In this document: positions 48,650-60,729 of the stretch, one piece after another
How positions within the stretch are numbered: position 1 is the first letter of the stretch
How the letters are laid out: the number at the start of each line of letters is the position of its first letter
Assembly: GCA_003255025.1 (NCBI GenBank)
Contig: QANY01004000.1
Location: 310,001-374,000 of the forward strand
DNA length: 64,000 bases
From: Datisca glomerata
Taxonomy: Eukaryota; Streptophyta; Magnoliopsida; Cucurbitales; Datiscaceae
Direction of reading: 5' to 3'
Made by a program: the position numbers and the translations under genes
The notes under the pieces: generated by a model
The model's input: only the letters and a program-made list of their open reading frames with translations
The model's database searches: none
What the model was told of the DNA's origin: nothing

Positions 48650-50418
48650 TGTTAGATCGGGTTTTTAAAAAAAGAAGTAAAAACAATGAACCACGAACAG
48701 TTCGTGGGCGGAAAATCAAAAAAATTTCACATCAACTATTTAATCATATTAAATATAAAATCTTTTATGATTATGCATATTAGATTGATTTATTTAGAAG
48801 ATGTAGAAATAATATTATACATTTCTTGTATTTGAGAAGTTCTGATTTGGTAGAATCCTATTGATTGTCTTGCGTTCTTCGTTCTTCATAGAACTTGAAT
48901 CAATCTTTGCACTAACAACCACTCGTAGGATTCAGAAGTATATCTCAATAGGATGTCATCAGGAATTGAGTGTGGGCTCTCAAAACAACATAAAAGTAAA
49001 TTTTTTCTCTTCTTCCTCTAGATTTCGGTGGCAACAGGAAGGGGAGAAAGAAACTACGATCAGGGTTGTGTCAACACACTTAGAGAGGCAACCCTATTTC
49101 CACCTTTTATATAAAGATTATGGAATTTATACATATACCCCTTTACTGTAATTGTCAAAATTTAACCTCTTCCTAGAGCCAATACTATGTCAAAATTCAT
49201 CAATCCAAATTGATAAATTAAATTGATCTCCATCAATTAATTAATTAATTTATTATATTTACTAATTATCCAATAATTATAAAATAATAATTAATTAATT
49301 TGAACATTGATTTTTGCTCTTCACTACATTAGTGATGATACCCATCACTTATGAGTTCGGGAAGTATATCTTGGTCTAAAACACGTTTTTGGTCCAACTG
49401 GTGTTGTTTCTCATTCATGTACTTATGAGCTACTCTTGAGACCGAATGAATCCATATGAATAAAGCTATATGATTCAACTATAGGTTCGATGCCGAATCA
49501 AATCTCGATTCATGTGCGCTACATTTTATGTTGGCGTAAATAAACACTTTTTATTTCACGGTCCATAGAAAATTTTGCTATGTTACCGTTCATGAATAAC
49601 AGTAACAAGAGCGGGATGTACAATTATCGTTTTACCCCTCTAGTTATTATTTCCTTAACTCTTTTATTGACTGTGAATAAGAAAGACATAACAGTGAATT
49701 ATCTCACACAGTTCACCATGTCTTATTCAATGATTCATTTCACTGAATACCTGGCAATGTTTATTTATTCACACACCCATCAATCAAGCATAAGGTGATA
49801 TTGTTACATTTTACAATCTCGCCACAGATTTTATATATGTGAATCATGTAACTTCAACTTAGTTGAATCACAATCCCAACAGCCGATGTATTGTTCGGCA
49901 ATTCGAACTCACTCCTTTAGCTTATCAAAGACCGCAAGTAACTAAGTCAAGTTTCATATTCACCTCATGTTGAAAGTAATCATCAAAATCCTTTTAAGGT
50001 GTAAACAATTAGATATAGAGCTAGATAAACATATTTGCTCCAAACTAATTTATTACTAGTCTATTGAACATGTTCCATAACATGTAGGTAAACCGTTAGA
50101 ATCTCCACTCCCATGATCTATGATCGGCATCATTTGGTTCAACCTAACAGTCGTAATCAGACTCGATTGCCCAGTCGATCCTAAGACTACGAATAACATT
50201 GTAAACTATTTCATAAGAGTTTGTCTGGAAGACTCACCCTCAGTCTTTACTATTCTTACGTTGATAATAGTTGCAGGACTTGAATAAATTATAAATACAC
50301 TTTAGTTAATAGAAAACTTTTCATTTATTCATTAAATTGAATAATACAAAATGTTTGAGAAATAACTAAATACTTATAAATAGTTATTATACTCTACTTT
50401 ATGAATATAATTCCGACA
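48650..50418 (-). repeat. 5' LTR of copia A
   Basis: 1769 bp, starting TGTCGGAATTATATTC on the minus strand at 50418 and ending GATCTAACA at 48650. TATA-like tttatataaaagg lies at about 49103-49115, minus strand. Confidence 0.92.
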
Positions 50419-50851
50419 AGAAGTAGAGATGAATCTCACCTGAAAAGCATTGTCCATCGATGACAATGGCTGAACACGCAGAGAGAAGAAAAACAGAGGC
50501 AATGGTGGAGGATAAGAGAGGGAGTTTGCTTGGGCAGGGGCTGCGTGAGAGGAAAATTATTAGGTTTGAGAGATAAAAAGAAAGAGAAGAAGGAAAGAAG
50601 GAAGGAGATGATTTTTCTGAATCCAATGAATGACCAAAAATTGAAGATGAAGATGAAGAATAGCGGTGACGTTCGATGGAGGAGGCTGTGAGAGGGATGA
50701 ACAACAGTTATTTGAGTGGGCTACGTGAGAGACAAAATGAGATAGTGAGGGAGAGAGTTGAGATTAGATATATAATTAGGTTAGGGTTGGTTTGGTGTAT
50801 GAGTGTGATTGAAATTACAAAATGACCCCTTTAAATCCCTGGGGTATTACA
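50419..50851 (-). repeat. Long gypsy-type LTR, proximal part
   Basis: On the minus strand it starts TGTAATACCCCAGGGATTTA at 50851, a common beginning of plant gypsy LTRs, and continues across the copia A insertion at 33653-32106. It lies directly against copia G coding sequence. Confidence 0.5.
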
Positions 50852-50985
50852 GGACTAAAGGACTCTATAAAATCAATGCTAAGGTTTGATGAAACCCTTT
50901 GCAACAAAACAAGCCATTCTGAATTGTACCATCAGGATTCAATTTAAGCTAAAAACCCATTTATTACCTACCAAGGACATGTACT
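50852..50985 (-). pseudogene. Copia G remnant: RT N-terminus
   Basis: The minus strand reads VGNKWVFSLN, then in shifted frames NPDGTIQ, FVAKGFHQT and IESFSP, the conserved opening of copia RT. About 80 residues are missing between this piece and the RT piece at 31130-32105. The LTR insertion was therefore accompanied or followed by a deletion. Confidence 0.65.
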
Positions 50986-51271
50986 GACCGTAGCATTTAC
51001 CTTATGTAAATCATATCACTTAATTTTGTCAAAGCCATAATAGGATTGGTAAGGTCATCTCCAGTACAGGATCATCTGTCTTCACATTTAAACAAAACTT
51101 TAATCAATAATTATTTTGCAAATAAGCTGAAATGGTAAAAAGAAGAAGAATGAGATGAAGTGTTTACTTAAGAAGGATTGGGAAGCTAACGATGTCGATT
51201 CAAGAATGACAGAATTTGCCAGCAAAGTTAAAAGGGCACTCTTAGACAGTTGAGAAGTTACATGAGGGGTA
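50986..51271. other. Host of gypsy D, left side
   Basis: No gene recognised. It ends in the target-site copy gggta (51267-51271). It may include more of copia G, too decayed to read. Confidence 0.45.
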
Positions 51272-51666
51272 TGATATGCCATTGGTTAAGTTTACATATG
51301 TTAGAAAGAAAAAGAAGAATGTTTAGAAAAGGGTGTGACGTGTATAGGGGAAGGGTAATTGTGTTTTGGGTTGGAGGTGTTTTGTATGCTTTTGTTGACC
51401 CATAGGAGAGATAGGGTTGTTAGATACGTGAAGGATCATTTCAGATGTAATACTGGGGAAGGTCAGTATGAGGGTGTCATGGTCATTTTGGCGTCTGTTT
51501 GTGAGAGACCAAGAACTCGAATCTCTGGTGCTTCTATGTATTTCTTTCTCTAAGACATACAATCAGTTCTCTATTTTCATTCAGATCTGTTTTCTTTTCC
51601 CATTTCTTTGTTTATTCATTGTTTGTGTGGTATGTGAGTGTTTCCTGTTGCAGCTACTACCTAATA
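51272..51666 (+). repeat. 5' LTR of gypsy D
   Basis: 395 bp. Where the 3' LTR has about 107 bp including a TATA-like box (62141-62247), this copy has only tgtgttttggg, so its promoter appears to be deleted. Confidence 0.88.
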
Positions 51667-51667
51667 T

Positions 51668-51680
51668 TTAGTATCAGAGT
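51668..51680 (+). other. Primer-binding site of gypsy D
   Basis: ttagtatcagagt is one base off the tggtatcagag initiator tRNA-Met primer-site core. Confidence 0.7.
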
Positions 51681-51701
51681 AGTAGATTTTTTAGGAGGAA
51701 A

Positions 51702-52830
51702 TTGGTCCGAAGAAAAATGATCCGATGGAGAATCGACTCTTCTACATGCAGGAGGAATGGCAGAAGGGAATTGGCGGACGTGAGGATTGGAATCCATAAG
51801 GAATTGGAGCAGATACAAGAGAAGCTCCAAGAGGTTTCGGGGTATAAGAATCGATTCAACAGCGTGGAGAAAACTCTAGAAACTATTATGAGTACCCTGC
51901 ATCAGATATTCAGTGGAACATAATCGAGCACGTCCAAAGGGAAGGCTATGGTTGAGGATGAGATTCTAGAATAAACTCCGGTGGAGAGCATGAATCATAC
52001 ATCCGAGAATTCAACTTCTAAGGAGAAGTGGAACGATTCGGGTGGAGCGATTTTTTCAACTCATTCTGATGTCAAAAATGGATAAGTTGGAGATGATGGA
52101 GGTGAGTCTAGAAGGACAAGCATTGACCTAGTACCGATATATGGATGATCAACGCCATTTTTGAAGATGGACGAAACTTAAGGCAACTCTTCTGGTTCGG
52201 TTCCGTTCTACTCACGATGGAATCGGTTGTAAAAAATTCTTGGCGCTACAAGAAGAGACGAGACAACAATGAAAGATTTTACTAATTGATTGGCAGCTCC
52301 AGCACATGGAAAAGTTTTGGAGGAGGTTATGGAAGGGGTGTTCATCGACGGGTTGAAGCCGAACATTATGGTTGAGGTGAGGATGATGCGACTGAGGGAC
52401 TTGGTCGAAATGATGGAGCCTGCTCAGATGGTAGAAGACAAAAACAAAGTAATGGTTTCGAGTGGGGTCGGGTCGCCCCGAACTTGAATCCAGGTATCAG
52501 TCCGGTTATAATTTTTCTAACCCTAGACCACTTCCATTGGGAACATATTCGACAACCACCTCTCTTTCCAAAATTGTGAACACACCAATGAGTGAAAAGT
52601 CGACATCCGTGGCGGCGCCAAACAAAGGGGCCAAAAAAATTTCGGTGACGAGGCGTTCGACTGGGTACCGAAAATACATGGATCTAGTGTTTTCAGTGTG
52701 AGGAAAAATTCTCCCTGGGGCATCTTTGTAGAAGCCGACAGCTCCAAGTCTTGCTGGTGAATGACTCAGAATTTTCCGATGGGCTGGATTTGGTGGACAG
52801 TGGAGGCGTGAATTAGAGCAACAAGAAGAG
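51702..52830 (+). pseudogene. Gypsy D gag remnant
   Basis: It opens with a charged helix-forming segment (IHKELEQIQEKLQEV, 51702-51923). A capsid-like part is at 52290-52487 (VFIDGLKPNIMVEVRMMRLR). A zinc knuckle CFQCEEKFSLGHLC lies at 52688-52729, a spacing typical of plant chromovirus gag. Several frameshifts and stops. The long minus-strand frame at 52506-52967 is an antisense shadow. Confidence 0.75.
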
Positions 52831-53397
52831 GCCAAGACAATGGAGGGAACGATTGAGCTTTCAATGAACTTTATGGTGGGATTCACTACTTCCCACACCA
52901 TGAAGCTTAAATGTAGGATCGAGTCCAATCCAGTGATCGTCCGCATTGATTGTGGACCCACCCTCAATTTTATTACTAGGGATATTTTGAATCAATATCT
53001 GCTTCTTCTCACGGCAACCACTTCAAAGGTATTTGCAAAGGGTTGGTTTTATCCCTTCCGAAAATAGAAGTGGTGGATGATTTCCTGCCTCTTGAACTAG
53101 GCAACGCATATATTATTCTAGGTATGCAGTGGTTAGCTAAATTAGGGATGATGCAAGTCATCTCGAAATGTTGACCATGAAGTTTTAGATTAGGAGTAAC
53201 ACGGTGACACTTCGAGGGGAGCTGATTTTGTGTAAGACTCAAATTTCATTTAGCACGATGATGGGGACTGTTAAGCATGAAGGTCAAAGATTATTACTAT
53301 AATTCGGAGCATTGGGGATTTCAGAAGAAGTGCTGCAACGCACTCCAGTAGACTCAATGAAGCTCATTGAGTTGTTGTAATAATTTTCAGATGTAAT
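52831..53397 (+). pseudogene. Gypsy D protease remnant
   Basis: The frame from 52840 gives IVRIDCGPTLNFITRDI, with DCGPT replacing the DSGAT active-site motif of a retropepsin. It shifts frame near 53065, then reads LPLELGNAYIILGMQWLAKL. It ends at the copia J junction after a segment with several stops. Confidence 0.75.
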
Positions 53398-54242
53398 TGT
53401 TCAAACCGTAGAGCAACAATAAAATAAAATACTTCAATTAAATTGTTACAGAATGATTATAACTGAATAATTACAACTGAACGATTACAGAAAAATTAAA
53501 TGAAAAATTCTAGATGAGAAAAATAAAAAATTAAATCGGTAGAGGCTTGTTGTAGTAATGTTCTAAAGACGAGTTTGCTTGGAGAATACGATAAACGTCT
53601 CTACATGATATAATCACTGTGATCGAATACATAGTAAACGAATACTTCGATCCTTCAGAACTGAACAATATTTTCTTTCTCCCTTAGACTCACTAAAATT
53701 GAGTTAAGAAACTGGACGAAAATAGGTGCCTTTCTTCTACTGTTTGACGCCAAAAAATAAGTAGTCAATTATTCTACCTATTTATATTTATATTTATATG
53801 GAATAAAGAAAATTATGCTCTTATATAGAGAGACGAAGGTTGGTCTCTCCCTCTACCCCCTTCGTACCACACCTTTTTCAAATGAAGAGGAGGGAACAGT
53901 TTCTTAATGAAACTGTCCCACCTTTGCCGAACCAAATGTAGTGGGCAGTTTCTCTAAGAAATTGCCCTCTACCTCCAACTGAGGGGCGAAATGGGCAGTG
54001 GGCAATTTCCTTAGAAGCTGCCTTATTCTCCAGGTGACAAGTGGCATTGGACTTGGTCAATGCTTATCTATACCTTCAATTACTAATACATATCATCATA
54101 TACGTGTCAAAAAGTTAGAGCTACACTTGACATGTGGTAAACTTAGTTTCTACTCACATTGTCTTTTATTTTAATCTTCATTCACACACTTACACTTAGC
54201 TTAACTTTACTAAATAAAGCCTATAGCTCATTATCTCCAACA
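53398..54242 (-). repeat. 3' LTR of copia J
   Basis: 845 bp, TGTTGGAGATAATGAG at the minus-strand start (54242) and GGTTTGAACA at the end (53398). The adjacent minus-strand atatgggggat (54243-54254) is the polypurine tract. It contains inverted-repeat wording around gggcagtttct..agaaactgccc. Confidence 0.88.
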
Positions 54243-54813
54243 ATCCCCCATATGAATGAAAATGTCCTAGACAAACAACGACATCAGGAGAAAGAAACAA
54301 ATGAATTTTATATCGGGAGATGTCTCTTTCGGACTTGAACCTTCCTTAGTGATGATTGGTCGTATTAACTCTAAAGAACAATGAATAACATTCGTGATCC
54401 GTCATTCCTCTAAAATAAACCAAGACAATAAATTCCACACTCAACTTATCTCAATACGTTCGAATTCATACATTTTTGTTCATTTTGGTCCTGAACATTT
54501 ATCTTGTCTCATGAGAACTTTAGTGAGATTGAGCCTTACACTCTCTCATAAAAGCAATCCCACTTCTACTTTCACATAGGTAACGATGATTAATAGTATT
54601 CCGTCTATACTCCTCTTGCAAGCAAGAAATCAGCGTCATTAAATACAAAGTATTTCCTTTTATCGTCGACAGACAACACACTTTCATTATATCATAGGAA
54701 TGAGAAGAAACAAAGTTTCTTTATGTGTTACGTGAATCATTCCTGGCAGTTTGCATATTGAATCTAGATCTTCGGATCTCCAGTCAACTAGGTTAGGTTC
54801 CCACTTGAATGAT

Positions 54814-57800
54814 TCATTGAATAGGCTTTAATCTCATTCCCCTCGATGTTAGCTTAACAACCTCTTTCGATAACCCTTTTGTTAAATGATCTGCTAGATT
54901 TTCCTTTGATCTAAGGAAGTCAACAAAAATCACACCATTTGTGAGCAATTGTTTAATGGTATTATGTCTACGTCTTATGTGTCTAGACTTACCATTATAC
55001 ACCTTATTCTTCGCTCTAAATGTGGAGCCATAATATCACAGTGTAGACATATGGCTGACACAGGCTTCGACCACACTCAAATGTCTTCCAAAAAATTTCT
55101 ATGCCATTCGGCTTGTTCACCAACCTTCTCAAATGCTATGAATTCAGATTCCATAGTCGAACGAGCTATACAAGTCTGCTTCGTAGACTTCCATGATATA
55201 GCTCCACCGCCTAAGGTAAAAACATTTCTACTCGTGGATTTAGATTCTAGACTGTTAGATATCCAGTTAGCATTACTAAATTCTTCCAGCACAGGTGGAT
55301 ACGTAGCGTATTGCAATCCATAGTCGATGGTGTACTTCAAGTATCTAAGTACCCTGACTAGTGCATCCCTGTGATCACATCCAGGATTACTCGTATATCT
55401 TGCAAGTCTTCCTACTGAATAGGAAATGTCAGGCCTTATGGAATTCATGATATACATCAAACTTCTAATGATCTGTGAATACTCCAGCTGAGATACTCCA
55501 ACTCCATCATTCTTTCACAACTTACAGTTTGAGTTGAATGGAGTTACAACTTATTTGTTTTCAAATTGACCAAACTTCTTTAGGATCTTTTCTACATAAT
55601 GAGATTGTGTAAGGATATATTCGTTAGAAGTTCGCTTTACTTGAATTCCAAGAATGACATCTGCTAGACCTAGGTCTTTCATGTTAAAGTTGGAACTCAG
55701 CATCTTCTTGGTAGAAGATATTATATCCTTATTAGTTCCCATTATGAGCATGTCATCTACGTATAAACATACTATGATAAACATGTCACTGGTACCTTTA
55801 ACGTAAATACATTTGTCACACTCATTTATCGAGAAGCCATTTGAGAGCATAATGTGGTCAAATTTAGAGCTTGTTTTAATCCGTAAAAGGATTTGACAAA
55901 TTTACACACCTTAGGTTCTTGGCCCTTGACCACAAACCCTTCAGATTGTTCCATGTAGATTTTCTCGTCCAGTTCTCCATATAAGAATGCAGTCTTAACA
56001 TCCATTTGGTGAATTTCAAAATTATGTATAGCAGCAATCGCGATCAACATTCTAATAGAAGTGATCCTCGCCATAGGAGAATAGGTATCAAAGAAATCTA
56101 TACCTTCTTTCTGTGGATAACCTTTAGCTACTAACCGAGTTTTGCACTTGTCAACTGTACCGTCAGCTCTAAGCTTCCTTTTGAAAATCCACTTATAGCC
56201 TATTGGTTTATTCTCGCGTGGGAGGTCAACCAATATTCAAGTGTTATTTTGAAAAATAGAATCTATCTGGATATCAATAGCCTCCTTCCAAAAAGGAGTT
56301 TCAGGGTTTGGCATCGCCTCTTTGTATGTCTAAGGTTCGGCTTCCATAAAATACATTAGAAACTCTGGATGAAATGATGTACTCGTTCTAGCTCATTTGC
56401 TTTTTCTAGGCTCAGGTTCAGATTCTTCATCAATCTGAGCTCTAGATGTACCTTCATCTACACATCGTTTGGTAGTTTGACTGTCTTCCTTCCTTAAAAG
56501 GAAACATATTCTCAAAAAATTCAGCATTAACAGATTCCATAAGTTTGTTGGTACTTATGTCAGAAATTTCTGCCTTAAGTACCAAAAATCTATATACAAC
56601 ATTGTTACATGCATATCCAATGAAAACAGAGTCAACAGTCTTAAGCCCAATCTTGACTCTCTTTGGCAACGATATTTGTACCTGTGCGAGACACCCCCAC
56701 ACTTTTTGAATTTTATAGGAAGACAACTTTTCTTTCCACTCTTCGTAATGAGACTTGTTAGTCTTCTTATGTGGAATCATATTCATTATGGTGTTTGCCG
56801 TAAGTAAGGTCTCCCCCCACAAATTATGGCGTAGTCCAGAACTATTCAACATATAATTCAGTATATCTGTTAGAATACTATTTTTCATTTCAACCACCCT
56901 GTTATGTTGAGGCATGTAAGGTACTGTAGTCTGATACATTATGCCATGATGAGCACAGAATTCAGATAGCGTCGTGGAGTCATATTCTCCACCTCGGTCA
57001 GACCTAAGCACCTTTATTTTTGTTCCAAGTTGATTTTTAACTTCAGACTTTTATGACTTAAACATATCTAAAGTCTCATATTCTGAATGTAACAAATATA
57101 CATAGCAGAATTTACTACAATCATCTATGAATGTTACGAAGTATTTTCTGCCACCTCTACTAGGTGAAAATTTCATGTCGCATAAATCACTATGTATTAA
57201 TCCTAATAATTCACTATCTCTTACTCTTGATTTAAATGATTTTATAGTGAATTTGGATTCAACACATATTTCACATTTATGTCTTTTTTCTATGTCAAAT
57301 TTAGGTAATGGATCTAAGTTCATAATTCTTTGCATAGATTTCATATTTACGTGACCTAATCTAACATGCCAAATATCACATAACTCAACAATATAAACAG
57401 AAGATGCAGATTTTTCATTAATTGAAGCATAAATTATAGCAGAAAATTTAAGCTTAAACAGACCATTAACCACACATCCCTTACTTTCAAACATTCCTCC
57501 CTAAGTTAAAACAAACTTGTCAGATTCAAATATAAGTTTAAATCCACTCTTATATAGAAGGGATCCTGAAACCAAATTCTTACGAATGTCTGGTACATGC
57601 AGGACGTCAATGTGAGGTTTACCCGAGGTAAATTTCAATGGCACTTTTCTTTTCCCTTTTACATCAGCCTCAACGACATTTCCCATGTACAAATTTTCAC
57701 CTTCAACTTCTTCATAAGTTGGAAACAGATTTTTGTCACCACATATGTGCTTAGTAGCACCAGTATCAACCCACCAACTTGTGGTATCAGTGACAATGTA

Positions 57801-58735
57801 CAATTCAGAAATTGTCACACATAGGTCATCCATCTCGGTCACATTAACCATGTTCTTATCACCGTTGTTAGGGTTTGCCACCGTGTGGTCCTTTTTAAAT
57901 CGACAGTCTTTTGCTCTATGATCGACTTTACTGCACATCCAACAACTACCCTTGATCCGTTTGTTACTCATACCTTTGTTGGCGTTTCCGCTGCTGCTTC
58001 TCGTAGCCTTCCTTTTGAAGCTTTTCAGTTTTGGCTTTCCAGTCTCGACAACGTTTGCTTTCATCTCCATGGAATACTTAGGCAGCACTTATGTTCGTTC
58101 TTTTGGTTGTCTTCTTCAATTCGCAGACGAACCATGAGATCCTCCATTGACATATCATTTCTCTTATGTTTCAAATAATTCTTGAATCTCTTTCCAGGAC
58201 GGCGGAAGTTTCTTGATTGTTGCAGCCACTTAGAATGATTCACTGATTGTCATTCCCTCATTGATCAGTCCATTGAATAGGATCTAGAATTCTTCAACTT
58301 GACTAACCACCGTATGCTTGTCATCCATCAAATATTCTAAGAATCGTCCGAGGATGAATTTCTTTATCCCAGCGTCCTCAGTTGTATACTTCTCCAATGC
58401 TTCCCATAAATCCTTTGATGTTTTGAAAGACGAGTAGACATTATAGAGACCGTCTACAAGACCGTTCAAGATGTAGTACGACAGATAAAATCGAAATGCT
58501 TCCATGCTTCCTGTTTCCCAATCGGTGTGATAGGACATTTTTCCTTCAGAAAATGAGACATGTTCAGTGTCGTCAGATAAAACACCATCTTCTGTTGCCA
58601 TCTCTTGAAACCTACTCCCTTAAACTTCTCTGGTTTCTCAGCTTGAGGAACAACGTGTGGTTTCTCAATGTGAGGAACAATGATTATTTTCTCAACGTGG
58701 GGAATAGTCGTCATAGCTTCAGTGTCTTGCTCCAT
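54814..58735 (-). pseudogene. Copia J gag-pol polyprotein, broken
   Basis: Minus strand from 58735: gag (starting MEQDTEAMTTIPHV, then FKRWQQKMVFYLTTLNMSHF), continuing after a frame change at 58601-58284 and 58243-58061. Zinc knuckle [14 protein letters not shown] and protease [12 protein letters not shown] lie in 58088-57501; the DTG triad is intact. Integrase zinc and core regions are in 57494-57051 (WHVRLGHVNMKS, LIHSDLCDMKF) and 57011-56454 (LRSDRGGEYD, HNRVVEMKNS), so the D, D and E positions are visible. RT spans 56233-55826 (MDVKTAFLYGELDEKIYM) and 55850-55551 with YVDD at 55752-55763. RNase H is in 55460-55077 and a C-terminal piece in 55002-54814. Between these are a handful of stops and frameshifts. 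Domains resemble the Tnt1-94-like group of plant copia; lineage is inferred. Confidence 0.9.
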
Positions 58736-58760
58736 CAGTTTTTAAAATTTGTCTTTAAAT

Positions 58761-59468
58761 TGTTGAAATCGGTAGAGAAACAATAAAATAAAATACTTGA
58801 ATTAAATTGCAACAGAACGATTATAGAACATTTAAATGAAAAAATCTAGATGGGAAAAACAAAAAATTAAATCGGTAGGGCTTACTGTAGCAATGTCCTA
58901 AAGACAAGTTTTCTTGGAGACTACGATGAACGTCTCTAGAAGATACAACAACCATGATCGAATACGTAGCAAATGAATATTTCGATCCTTCATAACCGAA
59001 CAATATTTTCTTTCTCCCTTAGACTCACTAAAATTGACTTAAGAAATTGGACGAAAATAGATGCCTTTCTTCTACTGTTTGACGCCAAAATACAAGTAGT
59101 CAGTTATTCTACCTATTTATATTTGTATGGAATAAGGAAAATTATACACTTATATAGAGAGATGAAGGTTGGTCCTCACTCTACCTCCTTCGTATCACAC
59201 CTGTTTTCAAATGAAGAGCTAAGAAACTGCCATCTACGTCCAATAGAGGGGCGAAATGGGTATTGGGCAGTTTCCTTAGAAACTGCCTTGCTCTCCAGGT
59301 GATAAATGGTATTGGACTTGGTCAATGCTTATCTATACCTTCAATCACTAATACATATCATCATACACATGTCAAAAAGTTAGAGCTACACTTGATATGT
59401 GGTAGACTTAGTTTCTAATCACATTGTCTTTTATTTTAATTTTCATTCACACACTTACACTTAGCTTA
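58761..59468 (-). repeat. 5' LTR of copia J, truncated
   Basis: 708 bp. It aligns with 53398-54207 except for a missing stretch near 59218. Its distal 35 bp or so is lost at the junction with gypsy D. Confidence 0.85.
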
Positions 59469-59479
59469 GTTTTTTTTTT

Positions 59480-60590
59480 TGTCTACAAAAAAAGATGGCA
59501 ATTGGAGATTTTGCATGGACTATAGAGCGTTAAACTAAGTCACAGTACCTGATAAATTTCTGATGCCAGTGATAGACGAATTGCTAGATGTGTTATTTGG
59601 AGCTAAGTTGTTTACCAAATTCAATTTGAAGTCTGGTTACCACCAGATTCGAGCTAGTCCTTCGGATGTTCCTAAGACAGCTTTTAGAACTCACGAAGGG
59701 CATTATGAATTCTTTGTGATGCCTTCTGGGTTTACCCATTCCCCGACAACATTCCAAGCTCTGACGAATGGGGGTATTCAATCCATTTTTATGTAATTTT
59801 TTTTATTGTTTTTATGATATATTGATTTATAGTCCATCAAAGGAAGACCATTTGCACCATCTTCAACTTGTTTTTGTGGTGTTGCAGACTCATTCCATGT
59901 TTGTCAATGATTAGGAATGTTTGTTTAGTAGGGCTGAATTAGAGTATTTGGGCCATGTAGTTTCAGCTTGGGGGTCGCATTGGATCCTAATAAAATCAAT
60001 GCGATGGTAGAGGACCAGTACCAAGGCATCTGCGAGAGCTGAGAGATTTTTTAGGCCTCACTGGATATTACAGAGAGTTTGTCTGTAATTATGGACACAT
60101 TGTTGCTCCATTGACAAACCAATTATGCAAAGATAATTTTGGGTCGATTGAGGAAGCTCAAACTGCTTTTGAGGTTTTGAAGGAAGCTATGGTCTCGGTT
60201 CCAGTTTTGGTGTTACTAGCTTGTGCTTGAAACTGATGCTTCTAGATAAAGTTTAAGATCAGTTCCAATGCAAAACCAGCGACCCTATTGCTTTTTTCAA
60301 TCAATTACTTAGTGCGCGGGCTCGGTTAAATTTGGTGTATGAGCGAGAGCTGATGGGCATTGTGTTGGCAGTGTAAAAATGGTGTGCCTATTTATTAGGA
60401 ACCAATTTTTTTATTCGTATAGATCAGAGAAGTTTTTGTTATTTTTTAGAGCAAAGGGTGATACCAGAAGAACACAAAATATGTGTCCTTAAGTTACTCG
60501 GGGTATAATTTCAAGATTGAGTACAAATTGGGGGTAAAGAACAAGGTGGTTGATGCCTTGTCCAGACGTGAAAAAACTTTGTGAGCTAGC
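59480..60590 (+). pseudogene. Gypsy D RT and RNase H remnant
   Basis: It resumes at the RT palm: KDGNWRFCMDYRALN (59490-59535), then 59563-59796 ([30 protein letters not shown]). Frame changes follow. The active-site FDD region near 59800-59830 has decayed to FYDILIYS. RNase H traces follow to about 60590 (ETDAS, and REL near a broken GIV). Confidence 0.8.
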
Positions 60591-60729
60591 TGTTTTGTCC
60601 ATGTCTTTGGTGAAACATTGAGATATTTTATAGTAGGAGGTAACAGATGACCCATTTTTGGGCCCTATTAAACAACATCTACTACAAGACCTTACTATAG
60701 TTGCAGATTATAGTTTGTAAAATGGGAAC

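Larger units (their letters stand above)
33654..50418 (-). mobile_element. Ty1/copia element A with nested gypsy B/C
   Basis: The LTRs (left 33654-35540, right 48650-50418) end TG...CA on the minus strand. A perfect duplication agaag flanks the element (33649-33653 and 50419-50423). The right LTR is the 5' LTR, next to a tRNA-Met-type primer site. Coding order on the minus strand is gag, zinc knuckle, protease (46855 down to 45781), then integrase end, RT and RNase H (38083 down to 35541). About 400 bp between protease and integrase is missing where gypsy B/C (38084-45780) sits. Without the insert the element would be about 9.1 kb. All genes are broken. Confidence 0.93.
53398..59468 (-). mobile_element. 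Ty1/copia element J, nearly complete, nested in D
   Basis: Left LTR 53398-54242 and right LTR 58761-59468 enclose a minus-strand gag-pol of about 4 kb with all domains in copia order (gag, protease, integrase, RT, RNase H). The right LTR lacks its outer 35 bp or so and an internal stretch of about 70 bp. It joins gypsy D through a T-rich run, so no target duplication remains. There are only about 25 bases between the right LTR and the gag ATG, and no usual tRNA primer site is seen there. Frames are broken by a limited number of lesions, so this is one of the younger elements here. Confidence 0.9.

Noticed and set aside
32106..50851. Calling the split long LTR a solo LTR with target duplication
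   Set aside because: The right flank ggact has no match at any plausible left border, so only an LTR segment is claimed.
52506..52967. 153-residue minus-strand frame, one of the longest in the window
   Set aside because: It is antisense to the gag zinc knuckle and protease start of gypsy D, which explain the sequence better.
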